A stretch of DNA of 7,992 bases, taken from JAEHDI01 sp035455185 (GTDB taxonomy: Bacteria; Acidobacteriota; Terriglobia; Bryobacterales; Bryobacteraceae). Position numbers and translations under genes: made by a program. Within the stretch, counting starts at the first letter, position 1. Every line of letters begins with the position of its first letter. The stretch lies in the NCBI GenBank assembly GCA_035455185.1, contig DATIFQ010000275.1:1-7992 (forward strand), in the 5' to 3' direction. Below the pieces are notes generated by a model. That model did no database searches, was not told where the DNA came from, and worked only from the letters and a program-made list of their open reading frames with translations. Positions 5,998-7,992 of the stretch are shown one piece after another.

Positions 5998-6011
5998 CTT
6001 GATGGCTGATC

Positions 6012-6042
6012 CTTAAGCGGCCTTACATTTCTGTTTCTTAAG
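6012..6042. repeat. Paired CTTAAG motifs
   Basis: CTTAAGC occurs at 6012-6018 and 6037-6043, exactly 25 bases apart start to start. They are flanked by GGCT (6004-6007) and AGCC (6045-6048), so the whole unit also has dyad symmetry. It lies midway between the divergent E1 operon and the histidine-kinase-like gene. Confidence 0.3.
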
Positions 6043-6088
6043 CCAGCCGGCGCACCTCCTCCCGATGCGCGGAAGCCGGAAGCGGAGA

Positions 6089-6094
6089 TATAAT
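6089..6094 (+). promoter_or_regulatory. Consensus -10 element of the histidine-kinase-like gene
   Basis: A perfect TATAAT lies 13 bases before the ATG at 6108. The -35 position holds only TGCGCG, so an activator may be required. A start about seven bases downstream would leave a leader of roughly seven bases with no Shine-Dalgarno, that is, a near-leaderless message. Confidence 0.45.
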
Positions 6095-6107
6095 TTCAAC
6101 GCCACTC

Positions 6108-6809
6108 ATGCCGGCATCTTCCGACCTTCCCGCAGCACGAGCAGCGGCGGCGCCCAGGGCGAACGCACAGCCGGACGCAACGGCCTTGGTGCAGAACCTG
6201 GCGCACGAACTGCGCCAGCCGATGAGCACGATCGAGTCGATCGCCTACTATCTGTCGATCGTCCTGCCGCGGGAGAATCCGCGGCTGAGCGGCCAGTTGC
6301 AGAGGCTTCAGGAGCAGATTCAGCAGATCAACAGCATCCTCGACGATACGGTCTACTACCTGGGCGCCGTACCCCGCTATCCGCGCCCGATTGACCTGAA
6401 TGATCTCGTGCGGCGCTGCGTGGACCGAGTGCCCGTGGGGGCGCCGGTCCGGATGAACCTCGCCGAGAAGCTGCCCGCAGTCCGCCTGGACCGCGAGCAG
6501 GCGCGCCACTTCTTTCGGAGTGTGATCTCGGTGTTCCGGCGGCTGGCGCCGGGTACCGAGCCGGTGACCATTTCCACTTCGGCCACTGGGGCGGTGGTTC
6601 AGTTCGAGGTGTACGCGGCTGGCGCTCCGTTGGGGCCCTCGGAGCGACAAGATCTGTGGGAGCCTTTCGCCGCGGCGTTGCCGCCGAGCGCCGGGTTGTC
6701 CATGGCCAGCGCGAAGCGGATCGCGGAGGCGCACGGCGCGGTGATGGACCTGGAACCGGGCGAGTCAGGCGGGCTGCGCCTCACCGTGACGTTCCCGGCA
6801 GCAACCTGA
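6108..6809 (+). CDS. Small soluble histidine-kinase-like protein with degenerate ATPase domain
   Basis: A 233-residue protein with no membrane segment or sensor domain. After an Ala-rich tail of about 25 residues comes an intact HisKA H-box, ALVQNLAHELRQPMSTIES (26-44), with phospho-acceptor His33. The second helix of the dimerisation bundle follows (QLQRLQEQIQQINSILDD). The remainder has the layout of the HATPase (Bergerat) domain but the nucleotide-binding boxes are eroded. Where the N-box should be, around 131-146, there is FFRSVISVFRRLAP without the Asn. No DxGxG follows the FEVYAAG strand. Only LWEPFAAA (F-box, 183-190) and a weak G-box, AGLSMASAKRIAEAHG, remain. This is how phosphotransfer proteins such as ChpT and Spo0B look: they relay phosphate through the His but do not bind ATP. 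Its last 29 bases overlap the convergent MobB-like gene. Confidence 0.8.
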   Translation: MPASSDLPAARAAAAPRANAQPDATALVQNLAHELRQPMSTIESIAYYLSIVLPRENPRLSGQLQRLQEQIQQINSILDDTVYYLGAVPRYPRPIDLNDLVRRCVDRVPVGAPVRMNLAEKLPAVRLDREQARHFFRSVISVFRRLAPGTEPVTISTSATGAVVQFEVYAAGAPLGPSERQDLWEPFAAALPPSAGLSMASAKRIAEAHGAVMDLEPGESGGLRLTVTFPAAT

Positions 6810-7359
6810 GCCGTTCTTCGACGAACGCTACGAGAGCGGACGAGGTGTAACCGGGTGGGGAGACCGGGAAGCGCGGCTTCCCGGCCACGCGGTCCGAGAG
6901 ACGCTGCCACTGGGGCGATACACCTTCGTGAGGTGTAACGATGGCCAGCGCATCCGCCCGTTCGAGGAACCGGAGCGCCGAGTCCTTCCAGTCCATAACC
7001 GAAGGATTTACCACCAGAAGGAACAGATCAGGCGTGAGGTGATCGAGAATGCTGGTGGATTCGACAATGGCGTTCCCGGATGCGGCGAGGACCGCACGGA
7101 GTTTCTGCAACGCTTCGGGCAAAGAACCGGGCGCGGCACGCAGCCACCAGGATTGACTCGCACCGGAGGCGAGGAACCGGCCGGTGTCCGAGTCGTCGGG
7201 AACAGTGTTCCTGGAGAGAGAGAAGGACTCCTGGGCGCCGTGGCCGTGATGAGTGATCTTGATCGCGGTCCAGTGTCCCTCGGGCAAGGCCCGGATCAGG
7301 CCGGCGACAACCGCCGACTTACCCACGTTCCGGCTGTGCCCGCCCACGACTACGAGCAT
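6781..7359 (-). CDS. MobB-like P-loop NTPase next to lpxD
   Basis: A 192-residue soluble protein with a Walker A motif at the very start, GGHSRNVGKS (6-15). The following features resemble MobB, the GTP-binding adapter of molybdenum-cofactor guanylation: IKITHHGHG (33-41, like IKHTHH), DSDTGRFLASGA (56-67, like the D-S-x-R-x-AGA segment) and NAIVESTSI (96-104, in the place of MobB's VEG motif). The motif is also reminiscent of CobB/BioD-type enzymes (VGK-S/T-xVxAGLI), so the exact substrate is open. It lies 13 bases after the stop of lpxD on the same strand, and is probably in one transcript with it. Nothing else related to molybdenum cofactor is in view. A role connected with the envelope is therefore possible but unproven. 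Confidence 0.7.
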   Translation of the reverse strand: MLVVVGGHSRNVGKSAVVAGLIRALPEGHWTAIKITHHGHGAQESFSLSRNTVPDDSDTGRFLASGASQSWWLRAAPGSLPEALQKLRAVLAASGNAIVESTSILDHLTPDLFLLVVNPSVMDWKDSALRFLERADALAIVTPHEGVSPQWQRLSDRVAGKPRFPVSPPGYTSSALVAFVEERLRLLPGTSR

Positions 7360-7372
7360 GGGACTCGTCCGC

Positions 7373-7992
7373 TCAGGCGCCTCCCGTCCCGGCCTTCCTT
7401 TCGAGCGCCTCGAGGCGGTGTTTCAGATCGGCCAGTTCCTTTCGCGTCGCCGGGAGCCGGCCGAGATTGGCGAGCAACTCGAGGTGCTCCTTGAGCGGGC
7501 GAGCCGGGGTTCCCCACACAACCTGACCCGCCCGGACGATCTTCGACGTGAGCACGCCGCAACCCGATCCGAGGACGGCGCGGGACTCGATTCGCGCTTT
7601 GTCGCCGATGCCGACCTGGCCGCCGATCACGGCGTAGTCCTCCACCACGACGCCGCCGGAGAATCCGGTCTGTGCCGCCACCACGACGTGGCGTCCGATG
7701 CGGCAGTTGTGGGCCACGTGGACCATGTTGTCGAGCTTGGTCCCTTCGCCGATCCAGGTGACGCCGAGCGCCGCGCGGTCGACGCAGGAATTGGCGCCAA
7801 TTTCGACGTCATCGCCGATCCAGACGCGCCCGACCTGCGGAAACTTATGGTAACGGTCCCCCTCGAGCACAAAGCCGAAGCCATCCGCGCCGATCACGCA
7901 ACCGGAATGGAGGACTGCGCGGGCGCCAACGTCTACGTCGTCATAGACGGTGACGTTCGGATGTACGACGCAGCGCTCTCCGAGGCTGACCC
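7373..7992 (-). CDS. lpxD: LpxD, UDP-3-O-acylglucosamine N-acyltransferase (5' end outside window)
   Basis: The frame is open from the window edge, reading VSLGERCVVHPNVTVYDDVD and onward. About 206 C-terminal codons of a normally about 340-residue protein are present, and the N-terminal uridine-binding domain is missing. The body is a left-handed beta helix of hexapeptide repeats. LpxD signatures are SGCVIGADGFGF, then GANSCVDRAALG, and DNMVHVAHNCRIG, which holds the acyl-transfer catalytic His (in AHN). GTPARPLKEHLE ends the helix. The C-terminal helices (KELADLKHRLEALERK) follow, ending in a short GTGGA tail. LpxD adds the second 3-hydroxyacyl chain to UDP-glucosamine in lipid A synthesis, in the cytoplasm, with acyl-ACP as donor. 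An apparent GTG start at 7897 is internal and rejected, because homologous sequence continues upstream of it. Confidence 0.93.
   Translation of the reverse strand, partial: VSLGERCVVHPNVTVYDDVDVGARAVLHSGCVIGADGFGFVLEGDRYHKFPQVGRVWIGDDVEIGANSCVDRAALGVTWIGEGTKLDNMVHVAHNCRIGRHVVVAAQTGFSGGVVVEDYAVIGGQVGIGDKARIESRAVLGSGCGVLTSKIVRAGQVVWGTPARPLKEHLELLANLGRLPATRKELADLKHRLEALERKAGTGGA

Noticed and set aside
6928..7494. Plus-strand open frame opposite the MobB-like and lpxD genes
   Set aside because: Low-complexity Arg/Gly/Pro product antisense to two genes with clear motifs.
7897..7897. GTG at 7897 as the start of an lpxD-like gene
   Set aside because: Hexapeptide-repeat sequence in the same frame continues without a stop to the window edge, so the true start is outside.

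Overview
GC-rich bacterial chromosome from a Gram-negative-type (lipid A-making) organism, since the right edge carries lpxD. The mix of lpxD, a PilZ protein, a CPBP protease, two-subunit 2-oxoacid dehydrogenase E1 genes and a secreted protein with a BamE/OmlA-like tail fits Acidobacteriota (Solibacter/Bryobacter-like). That placement is inferred from gene style, not from a marker gene. The window is dense: no gene-free stretch exceeds about 210 bases. I see no rRNA, tRNA, CRISPR array or complete mobile element.

Layout. (1) 1-25 is the start of a minus-strand gene cut by the window edge. (2) 180-542 is a HigA-type antitoxin gene preceded by what looks like only the last residues of its usual partner toxin, HigB. 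(3) 589-2852 is a minus-strand run of three envelope genes: an anchored SRPBCC protein, a CPBP intramembrane protease, and a secreted BamE-like protein whose start directly abuts the protease stop. (4) 2903-3412 is a divergent peptide-deformylase-like gene, with a 17-bp imperfect palindrome between it and the SRPBCC gene. (5) 3506-3892 is a small PilZ (c-di-GMP-binding) protein. (6) 3886-5901 is a minus-strand operon for the alpha and beta subunits of a thiamine-diphosphate 2-oxoacid dehydrogenase E1, with a good sigma-70-type promoter and a cluster of overlapping palindromes upstream. (7) 6108-6809 is a divergent gene for a small soluble protein with an intact histidine-kinase H-box but a badly eroded ATPase domain. 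(8) 6781-7992 is a minus-strand pair: lpxD (5' end outside the window) and a MobB-like P-loop protein.

Two convergent gene pairs overlap at their 3' ends (7 and 29 nt). Most genes are housekeeping or small accessory genes. The points most worth a second look are the eroded histidine kinase (a possible ChpT/Spo0B-like phosphotransfer protein), the orphan HigA with a toxin scar, the palindromes before the E1 operon, the MobB-like gene next to lpxD, and the atypical deformylase. I do not see strong evidence for a wholly new defence or mobile system in this window.
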